64,000 nucleotides of DNA, taken from assembly GCA_001972305.1 (NCBI GenBank), contig BDDD01000086.1:174663-238662 (forward strand). The letters run 5' to 3'. Source of the stretch: Cephalotus follicularis (lineage: Eukaryota; Streptophyta; Magnoliopsida; Oxalidales; Cephalotaceae). The notes below the pieces were generated by a model. It made no database searches. It was not told the origin of the DNA and saw only the letters and a list, made by a program, of their open reading frames with translations. Below are positions 1 to 10,473 of this stretch, one piece after another. The position numbers and the translations under genes were made by a program. The first letter of the stretch is position 1. Each line of letters opens with the position of its first letter.

Positions 1-970
1 TGATTAGCCTTTGAATGTTGAATGGGGTTCTTAGACAAGCAAATAATGCTAGTGTTATCACAATTAATGAGAATATGATCAAATTTAAAACTAAAATCTT
101 CAAGTTATTGCTTCATCTAAAGGATTTGAGCATAACAACTACCAACGGCGTTATATTCTGCCTATCCTGCTTCTCTATAGTTTTTGGTCAATAGATTGAC
201 CTTGTTCGTCCTTGTCAAGCTTTGTGATTGTGCTCATTGGAGTTTTGCTAGTTTTTGAGCTTTCTAATCCAAATCTTTGAGTAGGTCTCTTACGTACATG
301 GATTGGTTGATGAAGATGCATTCCCTTGATTGTTTTATTTGAAGTCCAAGGAAGAATTTTAGCTTCCCATCATGATCATTTCAAATTCGGCATTCATAAT
401 ATTAACAAAATCCTTGCACAAAAGCTCATTAGTAGAACCGAACATAATATCGTCAACATAAATTTGCACAATGAGTAAGTCATCCTTTTTCGTTTTAGTA
501 AATAAAGTAATGTCTACTTTTCCTTTTTAAAAACCATTTTGAATTAAAAAATTACTAAGCCTCTCATACCAAGATTTAAGAGCTTGCTTAAAACCATATT
601 AGGCCTTTTCTAACTTGAAAACATTATTAGGGAAGTGTGGATTTTCAAAACCGGGAGGTTGCTTCACATACATTTCCTGTTTAATAAAACCTTTCAAAAA
701 CGTACTTTTTACAACCATTTGAAATAACTTAAAATCCTTGAAACATACAAATGCTAATAACATTCTAATGGATTCTAATCTAGTTATCGGTGCATATGTT
801 TCATCAAAATCTATACCTTTCTCTTGACAATAGCTTTTAGCAATAAGTCTAGCCTTGTTCCTAACAACTATGCCTTGATCATCGATTTCATTTCTAAAAA
901 CCTATTTAGTTCCAATTACCGGATGATCTTGAGGTCTAGATACAAGATTCCAAACCTTATTTCTCTCAAA
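1..970 (-). pseudogene. Copia-1 reverse transcriptase region (decayed)
   Basis: Read on the minus strand from about 960 to 370, the translation gives recognisable copia RT blocks: a segment resembling ARLIAKSYCQEKGIDFDETY, then a QMVVKSTFLKG block, YVKQPPGFENP, and the catalytic block IYVDDIMFGSTNE at about 430-470. The catalytic Asp pair is preserved, but in-frame stops (for example in the block after KLEKA) and frame changes break the reading frame. Below about 370 the frame is lost and only weak similarity to the RT/RNase H linker remains. It is downstream of the integrase in the same decayed polyprotein. Confidence 0.8.
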
Positions 971-2050
971 TCAGTTTAATTCTTCTTGCATAGTTATAAT
1001 CCAATTTTCATCATTTTCTGCATCATTAATAGTTTTTGGATCAATTTGAGAGAGAAAAGTTAAGTAATTATCAGTATTTCTAAGTGAGAAATGAGTTACT
1101 AAAAATTTTGAGGGATCTCTTATAATAGCATCATAGGGATGATACTGTACAACTCTTGTAGTCCTTTGGAGCTCATTGAGTGAAGAACTTTCTCGAACTT
1201 CTTCTTGCTCCACTTGAGAAATCTCCTCATTTAGTCTCATCTCCTTGAATTCTTTTTCAAGAACTTCCTCATACTTCTTCTCAAGGATTTCTACATCATC
1301 AAAATCAACTTCCTTGGAAAGTTGGTTAGATTCATCAAATACTACGCACATAGATTTCTCAACTAGTAAGGTTTTTTTATTGAATACTCTAAAAGCTTTA
1401 CTAGAAGTACAATAGCTAAGGAATATACCTTCATCCGCTCTTGCATCAAATTTACAAGGATTATCATTATTGTTGTTATGGATGAAACACTTGCATCCAA
1501 AAACATGAAAGTATCCAATATTAGGCTTTCTCCCTCTTCTTAATTCATACGGAGTCTTTTTGAGAATAAGTCTTATAGATATACGATTTATCGCATAGCA
1601 AGGGGTATTCACGCCCTTCGTCCAAAGATATTGAGGTAGAAAATTTTCACAAAGCATGGTCCTAGCTATCTTCTCAAGTGTTCTATTTTTTCTTTCTACA
1701 ATACCATTTTGTTGAGAAGTTCTAGGTGCGAAAAAATTATGTTCAAAACTATTTTCATTGCAAAAGTTCTCGAAGTGTTTATTTTTAAACTCTCTACCAT
1801 GATCACTTTTAATGATTTTGATTTTGTATCCTTTTTCATTTTGAACTCTTTTTGAAAAGTTCTCAAAAACATTAAAAGCTTCATCTCTGTAGGCAATAAA
1901 AAGAGTTCACGTATACCTAGAATAATCATCAACAAGTACTAGTATATAAGATTTGCTATCAAGACTTCTAGTTCTTGTTGGACCAAACAAATCCATATGC
2001 AATAGTTACAATTGCATAGTTATGGAGATAATATTTTTACTTTTAAAAGA
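971..2050 (-). pseudogene. Copia-1 integrase region (decayed)
   Basis: Two open stretches (971-1657 and 1696-1935) carry the C-terminal half of a copia integrase and the linker to RT. Visible blocks are TPYELRRGRKPNIGYFHVFG followed by CKCFIHNN (the usual 'P(Y/F)E...GKKPNI..F..FGC..Y' block of copia integrases) and, at the lower end, an RRTTRV-like linker and the NDENWIITMQEELN start of the RT domain. A frame break lies between 1657 and 1696. The retroviral-type integrase would insert cDNA in the nucleus; this copy is inactive. Confidence 0.85.
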
Positions 2051-2325
2051 AACTCTAGTTTGCTTCCTTTTTTGTCAAGGGTCACAAACTTTATCTTTTT
2101 GAGAATCAAGTTTGGGAAGACCTTTCACTAGTTCTAGTTTTAAAATTTTAGAAATTGTGCTCATGCTTACATGTCCAAGTCTCCTATGTCATCACAAACT
2201 ATCGTTATCATTTATTGTAATTAGGCATTTAACATCTTATGCATGAAGATCATTTAAGTCTACAATATATACATTGTCATGCCCAAAGCTAATAAGTTTA
2301 ATAGTATTTGTGATGATACTAATAA

Positions 2326-2526
2326 CTAAGAATGTGTACTTTTGAATATAACTCTAAAATCTCTATCACATAATTGACTTATGCTTAAAAAAATATGTTT
2401 GAGTCCATTAACATAACACACATTTTCAATGGTAGTTGATGATTTGTTACCTATGGTGTCAATTCCTTCAATTTTTCCTTTGCTATTGTCTCCAAAGGTA
2501 ACGCTTCCTCCATCTTTAGGTTTCAA
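2326..2526 (-). pseudogene. Copia-1 protease / pre-integrase fragment
   Basis: A 66-residue open stretch with a VTFGDNSKGKIEGIDTIGN-like block and ENVCYVNGLKHIFLSISQLC, which is the conserved segment after the active site of SIRE-type copia proteases, where a loop is followed by 'V.YV..LK.NLLS.SQLCD'. The region between 2050 and 2326 carries weak GAG-pre-integrase similarity with stops. It lies directly between gag (2530-2920) and integrase. Confidence 0.75.
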
Positions 2527-2529
2527 GGA

Positions 2530-2920
2530 AATGAATTGATCTTTGCTAGTTTCTACTACTAGAAAATTTAGTGAATGTCTTCTTTAGAGCATCTAATTCA
2601 ATTTTTAGTCTTTCATTTTTCTTTTATGATGCAAGTGATTTCTCTCTTACTTTTTCTTTTTCTTCTTGCAAGGAAAGAACAATACTAGTTAATTCATTGT
2701 TCTTTTTAGCTCTATTATTGGCAATTTTCTTTAATAGAGTATGTTTCTTTAGTGAGATTTTTTAATACTTCTACTAACTCATCATATACATCTTGTAATT
2801 CATCAAAAATAAAGGGGGATGAGTTAGTTACCTCATCATCATCTTCAAGGCCCATAAGTGCAAGATTGGTCGTCTTCTCATCACTTTCCTTATTGTTTGA
2901 ATCGTCACTATCACTCTAAG
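2530..2920 (-). pseudogene. Copia-1 gag C-terminal coiled-coil portion
   Basis: On the minus strand this stretch reads as an acidic serine/asparagine-rich segment (SDSDDSNNKESDEK-like), then a TNLALMGLEDDDEVTN-like block, then a lysine/glutamate-rich coiled coil. This acidic block plus coiled coil is typical of the extended gag of SIRE-type elements. It is separated from the zinc-knuckle part of gag (10474 onward) by solo LTR A; the split is marked by the 5-bp duplication ctaag at 2916-2920 and 10469-10473. Confidence 0.7.
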
Positions 2921-5809
2921 TGTAAGAGCCCTAAATATTATAATATATTATTATTGGGCTTTGTAATTCTTCCCTTTCCTATTGGGCCGAGCCAGAATAT
3001 TATGAAATATTTTTGGGCCAAGTTTCTTTATTATATAAGGCAATTGGGCTTAAAAATGTAAAGAAGAGAAGACCAATTGAAGGAAGTCGGCCAAAGCATG
3101 GAAAAACAGCTTGCATCCACTAGAAATCTCTTGAAAATTCTGGAGGCTTCTTTTGGTGAATATATGTGGTGAAAAGGTGGCCATGAGATATGCTTTTGGG
3201 ATTTCCTGCATATTCTGGTTCCAGAAAAATCGGGAGAAGGGAGAAAGTGGAAGATGGGACCGGCTGTTGGCAGAAAGGGGAAAAGAAGACAAGAGGAGGG
3301 TGCAGAGGAAAGTCCCCTGCCTTTCAAAACTGTCATCTTTAAATACCCACCTTATGGAAACAAGGGAGATAGAGCAAGAGTAAAGGAAATAGACAATCTG
3401 AATGAGTAGCAGTTCTCGACAAGGAGGGAAGTCCAGATCTATTGACGATCTCCGTTTTCAACCTTTCCCCAGGTAGGTTACTCCATGTGTAACACTCCGC
3501 GCCCGCAGGGCGGACACGTGACATTACTCTCAATCTAATACACAATGCAATGGTCGGGACTAGCAATATAAAAATGCGGAAAGACTTAAAACTTTGCAAT
3601 ACATATCAATGTGCGGAAGATACGATACAATAATCCATCCATACGATGCAATACAATACAAATCCTTTACAATACCAGTCTTTTACAATACAATACATTT
3701 CAATCTTTCACTACCATATCTCATAACCAGCTCCGCGATACCCAAGCAGTCGTGCGATCACATCGAGACTTCAATCCTTCTGTCTGCTGCTACTGGCTGC
3801 CCTACCTATGCCGCACACAAGGTACAACACAGCCCCACCCCGAAGGATGGGGTTAGCCACACTGGCTAAGCAGAAACCTCATGCAGCATGTATGCATGTG
3901 CAATGTGCAATATCGATGACAATCTATACAATAACAATGTGCGGTGTACAATATCAATGCATGACATGCAAATGCATATGTACAATTGGCGATCAGACTA
4001 CCCGTATGACAGTGGCCCATAACAGAGCATACGGATAGGATCTACAACAATCAATCAATGGCAGATACTCAATGGTGGTGTATGCAACACCCAATCAATC
4101 AATCAATATCCTATAGAGCATGCGACCGGTGCCAATCCAATGTCAATCAGTTAGCAGTGATCGATCCCACGGAAGGTAGTCCTTCAAAAAGGGTGGGAGA
4201 TCTATCTACGGTTCTCAGACTGATCAGGTCTGGAATGCATAGATCTTCTAGCCTATGGCTGGGCCAATACAATCTCGATGAGCAACAGCTGAGGGAGCTA
4301 CTGATGCCGTTAGGGAGCTACGGCCCTCAGCGAGCGTCAATCGTCAGTCAATCGTGCTCGTCAGCACATGCTTGTCAGCAAGACAATATAATAAAAGAAA
4401 CGATCGACGGAATAGGTGGACAAAGTCAACCTAACATGCCGACATAAACCACAAGGTCTCTCTATAGGATCCATACAATACAATCAATCAATCAATCGAG
4501 TCAATACAATATTAAGTAAAGTCAATAAGTGGTGGTGTCTAATGGAGAAATGGGAACGTGCGTCCATCGTACTGACTTAGACTTACAACAACACTCATGA
4601 CTCAAGCAATTGATCAATGTATCAATACAACGTCGAAGCAAAGTCAATAAGTGTCACACCCCATTCCCGATAAGACAACATTAAAGCGGTAAAGGCAATC
4701 AATATAACATTATCCAGCTCATACAAATATGATAAAATTAAAAACTTCAATTTCATTCACATGTGCGGAAGCATTTAATAACAAGCTAGATAAATAAACC
4801 GAATCATGCGTCCCATACCACATGATTCCAACATTCAACATAATTGAGCCATCGTCGATTGCCCATAAACGAGGCGTGATCAAAAGCCGATCAACACCAT
4901 TAATACATTAATCCAAAATAATACGGGTCTCAATACATTGTTAAGACATTTATTTAAACAATAAAACTCCATCTCCCCACAGATTCGTCGCCTACGGTCG
5001 ATATCCACATCACTGCATCAATCTGCAATAGTAGGGGGTTAGCCTTTGTCCTCACTCGGCTAAATCATAAGTGTAATTCAAGGTCAGTGATAATGAATAT
5101 CATGAAATGAATGCACTCATGATGCAATATATAATATATCGCCACACGTACATATACATATGTGTATACATATATGCCAATAGGTGCAACCATGCCAAGT
5201 GGCTACAACCATCAAATCATCAATCATGTCTCAAAGGACAAAATCAATCCAATCAACGGTACGAAGAGCGTCACCATCTCCTGGCCCCGACGTCGTACTC
5301 TTACTCCGGCCCCCGACTCCCGGGTCATGAAGCAAGTCAAATCAATCAACTCATGATGCTTGCACTCTGTGTTCAGCAATCATGGTAACCCGTGTTACTC
5401 GCACTATGTGTCAGGTAACATTGTACTTGGGCGTCTCTAGCCATATCCTGGCACCTAGGAGAACATCCCCGCCACCAGCCATCAGTGACACTCCGTCACC
5501 CCAGCCAGTACAGCATCAATGACAATCAACAAATCAATTCAATTCAAATCGTTTCCAAGTAGTTTATAAAGTACTGGAAATAATACATTTATATCAAAAT
5601 GTATTGCATCTTTGAAACCATGTTTCAATCCGTTGAAAACATACATTTATCAAAAGTATATATTTTCATATCAAATAATGATTTGTATAAATCATATACA
5701 TATTTCTAAAATGAATAAAACACTTTAGAATCATCCATATTCCAATCATCAATTCATTTCATATCAAAATGCAATGCAAAGATATGCTCAAAGTGCGGGT
5801 CAGTCCCTA

Positions 5810-6110
5810 ACCAGTCGGCTGTCTCCTCTTGACAGTTGGCTGTTTTCCTTGGACAGCTGGCTGTCCTAGTCCTGGCAGTCGGCTGCCTCCCCTAACAGTC
5901 GGCTGTCTCCTCTTGACAGTCGGCTGTCTTCCTCGTCCAGTCGGCTGCCCTCAAATGGCAGTCGACTACACAACCTTCTGTAGATATGTTTTATTAAATG
6001 TATGAACAGTCGACTAGTTCTTACGTCCAGTCAGCTGTTTCCTATTGAGTAGCCGGCTGTTCGCACTGAACAGGCGGCTGCCCGCCTTGGCAGTCGACTG
6101 GATTTACACC
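5810..6110. repeat. Palindrome array CAGTCGRCTG (first block) in solo LTR C
   Basis: About thirteen copies of cagtcggctg/cagtcgactg/cagctggctg at 20-30 bp spacing, commonly as TTGACAGTCGGCTGTC. The arms are self-complementary around TCGA or TCGG. Confidence 0.9.
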
Positions 6111-6639
6111 AGTAGGAAAAAACAACAAAAAAAATACATGTCTTTCACAATTCAATCCAACCAAACACGAGCATTCAACATCAATAACATACATTTATGC
6201 TCATAATACAGTCCATAGCATGCAATTCGTCCATTAACTTCCATTATAACGGAACTTAAATCACAATTATGAGATTTACCCCTACCTTAGAATTCCAAGT
6301 TAGGAATTGCAATCCACCTCTTTAAGTTCCAATCCGAGTTTCCAAGCCTCCGAATTCGTCCAACAACTCCACCAAGTTTGGTTCGAGCTCCAAATCCAGA
6401 TTCAAAGCTTAAAATTGGAGAGATACAACTTCTCTCTCTCTTTTTCTCTCCACTGTCCTCTCCCTCTTCACAACTCTCTATCTCTTTGAATTTGCTAATG
6501 AGAAGAGAAGAGAAAGTGTGTTTTTATTGCCATTTTCGTGTCTCTCTCTTCACAAGCCGACACTATCACCAATTTTGTCTTCTCCACCTTTGTTTCTGCC
6601 AAATGAGACTGCCAACACGTTTTTAACTGACACATCTCA

Positions 6640-6780
6640 TGGCAGTCGACTGCCTTATCTTGGCAGTCGGCTGTCTCTACCGACACCATCCCCAGCCGGC
6701 TGTCTCTCACAACTGTCAGCTGGTTCCACTCAAAGGGGGTCCAGTCGACTGTCCCTCTTGGACAGCCGGCTGCCCGCCCT
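6640..6780. repeat. Palindrome array CAGTCGACTG (second block) in solo LTR C
   Basis: Six further copies of the same motif (ggcagtcgactgcc, ggcagtcggctgtc, ccagccggctgtc, tccagtcgactgtcc, gacagccggctgcc), about 530 bp from the first block. Confidence 0.88.
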
Positions 6781-7269
6781 ATATCAACACTTCTACACTT
6801 CGACTTTTGCCCAAATTTAACATTACAAAAAGGAAAAGTCATAATTCTCATTAATTAATTGCATAAACGCATTGGAAAATACAACATTACATTAAGGAAA
6901 ATCCCGGGCGTCACACTAAGTGGTGGTGCTTAATGGATGGATGGGAACGTGCGTCCATTTTACCGACTTAGACTCGCAGCAACACTTATGACGCAACAAA
7001 CAAACAATCAATCAATCAATCAGTAACCGCTAGGGGGTGACAATCGAATCGACGAAATAGGAATGAACATCTATTTGGTCAATGAAAGTCACTGGGTAGT
7101 CACCTATGGCTCAAGCTGTCACTCTATCAATTTATCAATTCGATCTTTGAAAACCATTGAAAACTGTGTTTTAAACGCTTGAATGACTCAAGTGAGGCTC
7201 TAGTCAAGCGGCAATATGAAAAGGGGTTGAAAAACCAGGTTTAACAGTTAAAAACTCCACTCAGCCCGA

Positions 7270-7595
7270 AAGACGTCGATGTCCTTGGCCAAAGACATCG
7301 ATGTGTGTCAGGGCGTGCCTTTAAAAACGGTAGAAGGACGTCGATGTCTTTGAAAGACATCGATGTCTTTCTCAATTTGGCCAAAGACGTCGATGTCCTT
7401 GGACAAAGACAACGACGCGGTTCAATACAAATGGCCTGGGAATGCGCATCGATGTCTCGCGTCGATGCCTTCTCAAGAAAAAGACGTCGATGTCTTTGAA
7501 AGACATCGATGTCTTTGCTGCTAAATCAAGGAGGCTGCATCCCAAAGCGAAAGACATCGATGTCCATGGGCAAGGGGATCGATGTCTTTGCTGGG
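7270..7595. repeat. Palindrome array GACATCGATGTC in solo LTR B
   Basis: About eleven copies of AAAGACRTCGATGTCTTT-like sequence, each a near-perfect palindrome, often in pairs (for example 7347-7372 and 7491-7516), separated by unrelated sequence of 10-50 bp. Confidence 0.9.
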
Positions 7596-8469
7596 AATGG
7601 CCAATTTTTCTGCAGAAAACCAGCAATTTTCAAGCTAAAATCCAATCAAAACCCATTCTTTAAGAAATCAAGGGTTAAAATCAATCTTTAAGGTTAGTAA
7701 AACTAGTTACAACCTTCAATTTAACATTTCAATCTTTCTATTAACAATTAGGTCAAGGATTTGCTAAAAACCTCAATTCATTCAATTCAATGCAATACAA
7801 TCACTCAATTCAATCAATCATTCAATCAATTATGCAATAAAGCAATAGGCAATCAAGTAGGGAAGTCCTACCTTCAATGAAGCTTCAAAAGTTGAGCTAT
7901 TGATCGGTCAATCGGCTGAAATCACCCAAGAATCAGCTACTTTCTCATTCAATCGACAACCCACAACTTGCAATCGGTGTCCTTGTTGAAGGAGATGCAA
8001 ATCTGGCTGCAAGAGAGGAAGATGGAGGCTCCAGCTAGAGAGAGAGAGGGAGAAGGATGGAGAGAATAGAAGAATGAGTGAAAATGAGAGAATGAGTGAG
8101 AATTGACTTTTATAGTCAATTCGACCAACTCTCCAAAACTCAACCCAGAATCCTGACTATACATGCATAAAACCAACACAATCACAATAGGTATAGAAAT
8201 ACCTCAATTCAGTACGATACGGTTTGATATAGTACAATACGGTACGATGTATGCATGAACAGTACAAAAGAAAATTCGGCGGGTCGTCACACCATGTCCG
8301 AGTGCCTACCAGCTCGTGTGTGTGCTTGTGTGCCTACTATGCGTGTTTGTTATTTGTTTGTTACTGTATGTGTTTGTGTGTATGGTGTGCAATTGTTAGT
8401 AAAGTAGAATTATAGGTAGATGGTTCTCGGGTACGCGCCTTGTGCGTTGCACGTGGTCCCCCCCTCTTC

Positions 8470-9125
8470 TCACTTAATACATTTCCGTAAACACAAATCG
8501 TGTGTTACGCACGCTAACGCCATATGCAGGGATGTCATGGTGAGTTGAGCTTCCCTGGCCATGCGCCCAAGCATGGCGAGATGTCCGAGCTCATTGATGG
8601 CAAGCGCCGAGCTCCCCTCGTCATCGACGTACACCGTACATGCACCCAAACAGCCGTTCAATGCCTGTACACTTATACTCGACCTGCGTTGAGCTCCACT
8701 GCCAACGTCGTGGGTGCTAGGAACAGGTATGCGCCTGGATAATGCTCCCAAGGTGCGGTGTCGAACTCCCCTGCCATGCCCGAGCTCCACGCCCGAGCTA
8801 CCATGGTGCCGAGCTCTATTGTGAGACCAGAGTTTCCATGGTGCCAAGCTCTTCTTGCAAAGGCGTTGAGGATGCATCACAATGCCCGAGCTCCCCTCTA
8901 GCGCATGCTGAGCACCACTATCGAGTTCCCATGCCGAGCTGCCATAGTGCTGGAGGTGCCAGGGAGAACACCATAGGTGCTGGGGAGAAATGCCAGAGGA
9001 GCCAGGGAGAAGGCCGGGGGTGCCAGGGAGAAGTGCTAGGGGTGCTGGGCAGCCATACCAGAAGCACCCGAGGTGGTGAGGTACTGACATGTTAAGCCAT
9101 GTGCCAAGGGAGCCATCCATGGCTC
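8470..9125. repeat. GC-rich repeat block in solo LTR A (GCCGAGCTC and AGGTGCCAGGGAGAA repeats)
   Basis: A 650-bp block, much richer in G+C than its surroundings, contains many dispersed copies of a ccgagctccc motif and, at 8935-9060, about six degenerate tandem copies of ggtgccagggagaa. Long reading frames occur on both strands here, but they follow the repeats and have no recognisable domains. Confidence 0.6.
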
Positions 9126-9659
9126 TCCCCCTACCATGTATGTACCCTGGCTTTCTCCTGCCATGGTTGCCATGTGTATCGAACTCGCCCCTGGTAAGCA
9201 CCCATGGCTTTATACCATAGGCACCATGCACCCAAGGAGCCAACGCTAGAGAATCCATGCTTCTTATCATGCCATACGTGGCACCGAGCTCTCCTTGCCT
9301 TCGCCCGAGCATGAAATGGCACTAAGCCCTCCCCTGTCATGAGTCGAGCATGCTCTCTATGGGAGTGTTGTCCCCTGCATGCAACCACGAAGAATAAGGA
9401 AATGAAATATGGACATGCATGCGTTCCCTAGACAACATTACGTGATGAGTAATACTCTCTGCATGCGTTCACAAAGCAAAGAAATGAATAGGTACAGGTA
9501 TGCGTCCCTGGCATGCCCTTGCGTGGTGAGTAATGGCCATGCATGCGCCATGCACCCCTTTGATGTGAGCCTTCGGCATGGGAAGTGCCATGCACAATAG
9601 TATACTCTGGTTGAGCTAAGGAATGGAATTGGAAGGTTAAAGAAAATATAAATGGTAAA

Positions 9660-9910
9660 GCGAATATAAGGATGATACCAGGCAGGTGAGCCCAACTGGG
9701 GAGAATTCCATCGAGCAGGCGAACCTAAGGGGTGAATATCGCTAGACAGGTGATCCTCGGGTGAATCCGCCAAATGGTGAACCTAAAGGTGAATTCCGCC
9801 AGCGCCGATGATCCAAAGGGTGAATCGCCAAAGCAGGTGAGCAAATGGCGAATTCCGCTCGGCAGGTGAACCTGGAGGAGAATTCCGCAGGCATGTGAGC
9901 CTAAAGGTGA
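9660..9910. repeat. Tandem repeat with GAATTCCGCC core in solo LTR A
   Basis: Six to seven degenerate copies of a roughly 37-bp unit built from 'caggtgaacctaaagg' followed by 'tgaattccgcc', lying about 560 bp before the LTR end. Confidence 0.75.
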
Positions 9911-10473
9911 ACCTTACACACTGACCAAACCATAGGATGACCGGACTAGACTCCTCTGTAATGTGATTGATAAGTATGGTTGAGTAGAGTGGTCCGAGGA
10001 GACAGGATGACTATTATATGATGTTTTATAGTATGCACGCATGTTTTATATTTTCTCCTCTGCTTGTATTGTTGTTTCCTCTGGTATGTGCCCGTATATG
10101 TGGTAACCTACACAACCCCCAGGGTTGCTGACCCATTCCTTTGAATGGGCCAGGTTCAGGAACAGGTAGTGGAGGCACATCACAGCAGCGTCAAGGATAA
10201 AGTTATAGTAAGTTCCTCTTCCTCGACGGTGCGTTTTATGGCCAAACTCGCAAGGAATAAATTATGTATTTATTTATTTTACCTGCTGGATGTAGCAGTG
10301 TATTTTTGATGTATCGAACTGGGTCTGTATATCCACACATTAAATAAATGGTTTATTATTATGATGATTTATTTAAGTTTTAAATTTTTTTATGGTTTAA
10401 TGATGATGAAATGTACGGATTACCACGTGTCAAGTCGTGGGGCCCAACCCATGGTTCGGGGTGTGACACTAAG

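Larger units (their letters stand above)
4652..6915 (-). mobile_element. Solo LTR C, innermost element of the nest
   Basis: The plus strand starts TGTCACACCCCATTCCCG and ends CCCGGGCGTCACA. It is flanked by ataag (4647-4651) and ctaag (6916-6920), a 5-bp duplication with one mismatch. It splits the second unit of a 130-bp tandem duplication in B: the sequence aagtggtggtg resumes after it exactly as in the first unit at 4514. Length 2264 bp, with no gag/pol and no repeated ends. The reverse complement starts TGTGACGCCCGGGATTTT, so minus orientation is likely. Holds CAGTCGACTG palindrome arrays. Confidence 0.75.
3488..8291 (-). mobile_element. Solo LTR B, nested in A and containing C
   Basis: Bounded by the perfect 5-bp duplication ccatg (3483-3487; 8292-8296). 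The plus strand starts TGTAACACTCCGCGCCC and ends GGGTCGTCACA; the reverse complement starts TGTGACGACCCGCCGAATTT, close to the Tekay LTR start, so it is probably in minus orientation. After removing C the net length is about 2.5 kb, with no coding similarity and no second terminal copy. It contains CAATAC/CAATCAAT-rich stretches (3620-3720, 4480-4510, 7790-7830), a 130-bp tandem duplication into which C inserted, and a palindrome array at 7270-7590. Confidence 0.8.
2921..10468 (+). mobile_element. Solo LTR A (long gypsy-type LTR) containing nested solo LTRs B and C
   Basis: Starts TGTAAGAGCCC and ends TTCGGGGTGTGACA, bounded by the perfect 5-bp duplication ctaag (2916-2920; 10469-10473). Removing the nested insert leaves about 2.74 kb with no gag or pol similarity and no second copy of its own ends, so it is best read as a solo LTR left by recombination between two LTRs. 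The start and end are like the Tekay LTR at 30445 (TGTAACGACCCGAATT...GGGGTGTTACA), hence the plus orientation. It inserted into Copia-1 gag. Confidence 0.8.

Noticed and set aside
3153..3383. Open frames of 67-101 codons at 2858-3383 and 3594-4447 in solo LTRs A and B
   Set aside because: Short, unsupported and inside LTR sequence; frames overlap on both strands without domain similarity.
7270..7595. CRISPR-like array of repeated GACATCGATGTC words
   Set aside because: Eukaryotic transposon context, irregular spacing, variable repeat words and no cas genes; these are palindrome clusters, not CRISPR.
8470..9312. A 280-codon open frame on the minus strand in solo LTR A
   Set aside because: It lies in a GC-rich repeat block inside a solo LTR. 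Both strands are open there, the peptide shows only repeat-derived words and no domain, and GC-rich DNA lacks stop codons by chance.
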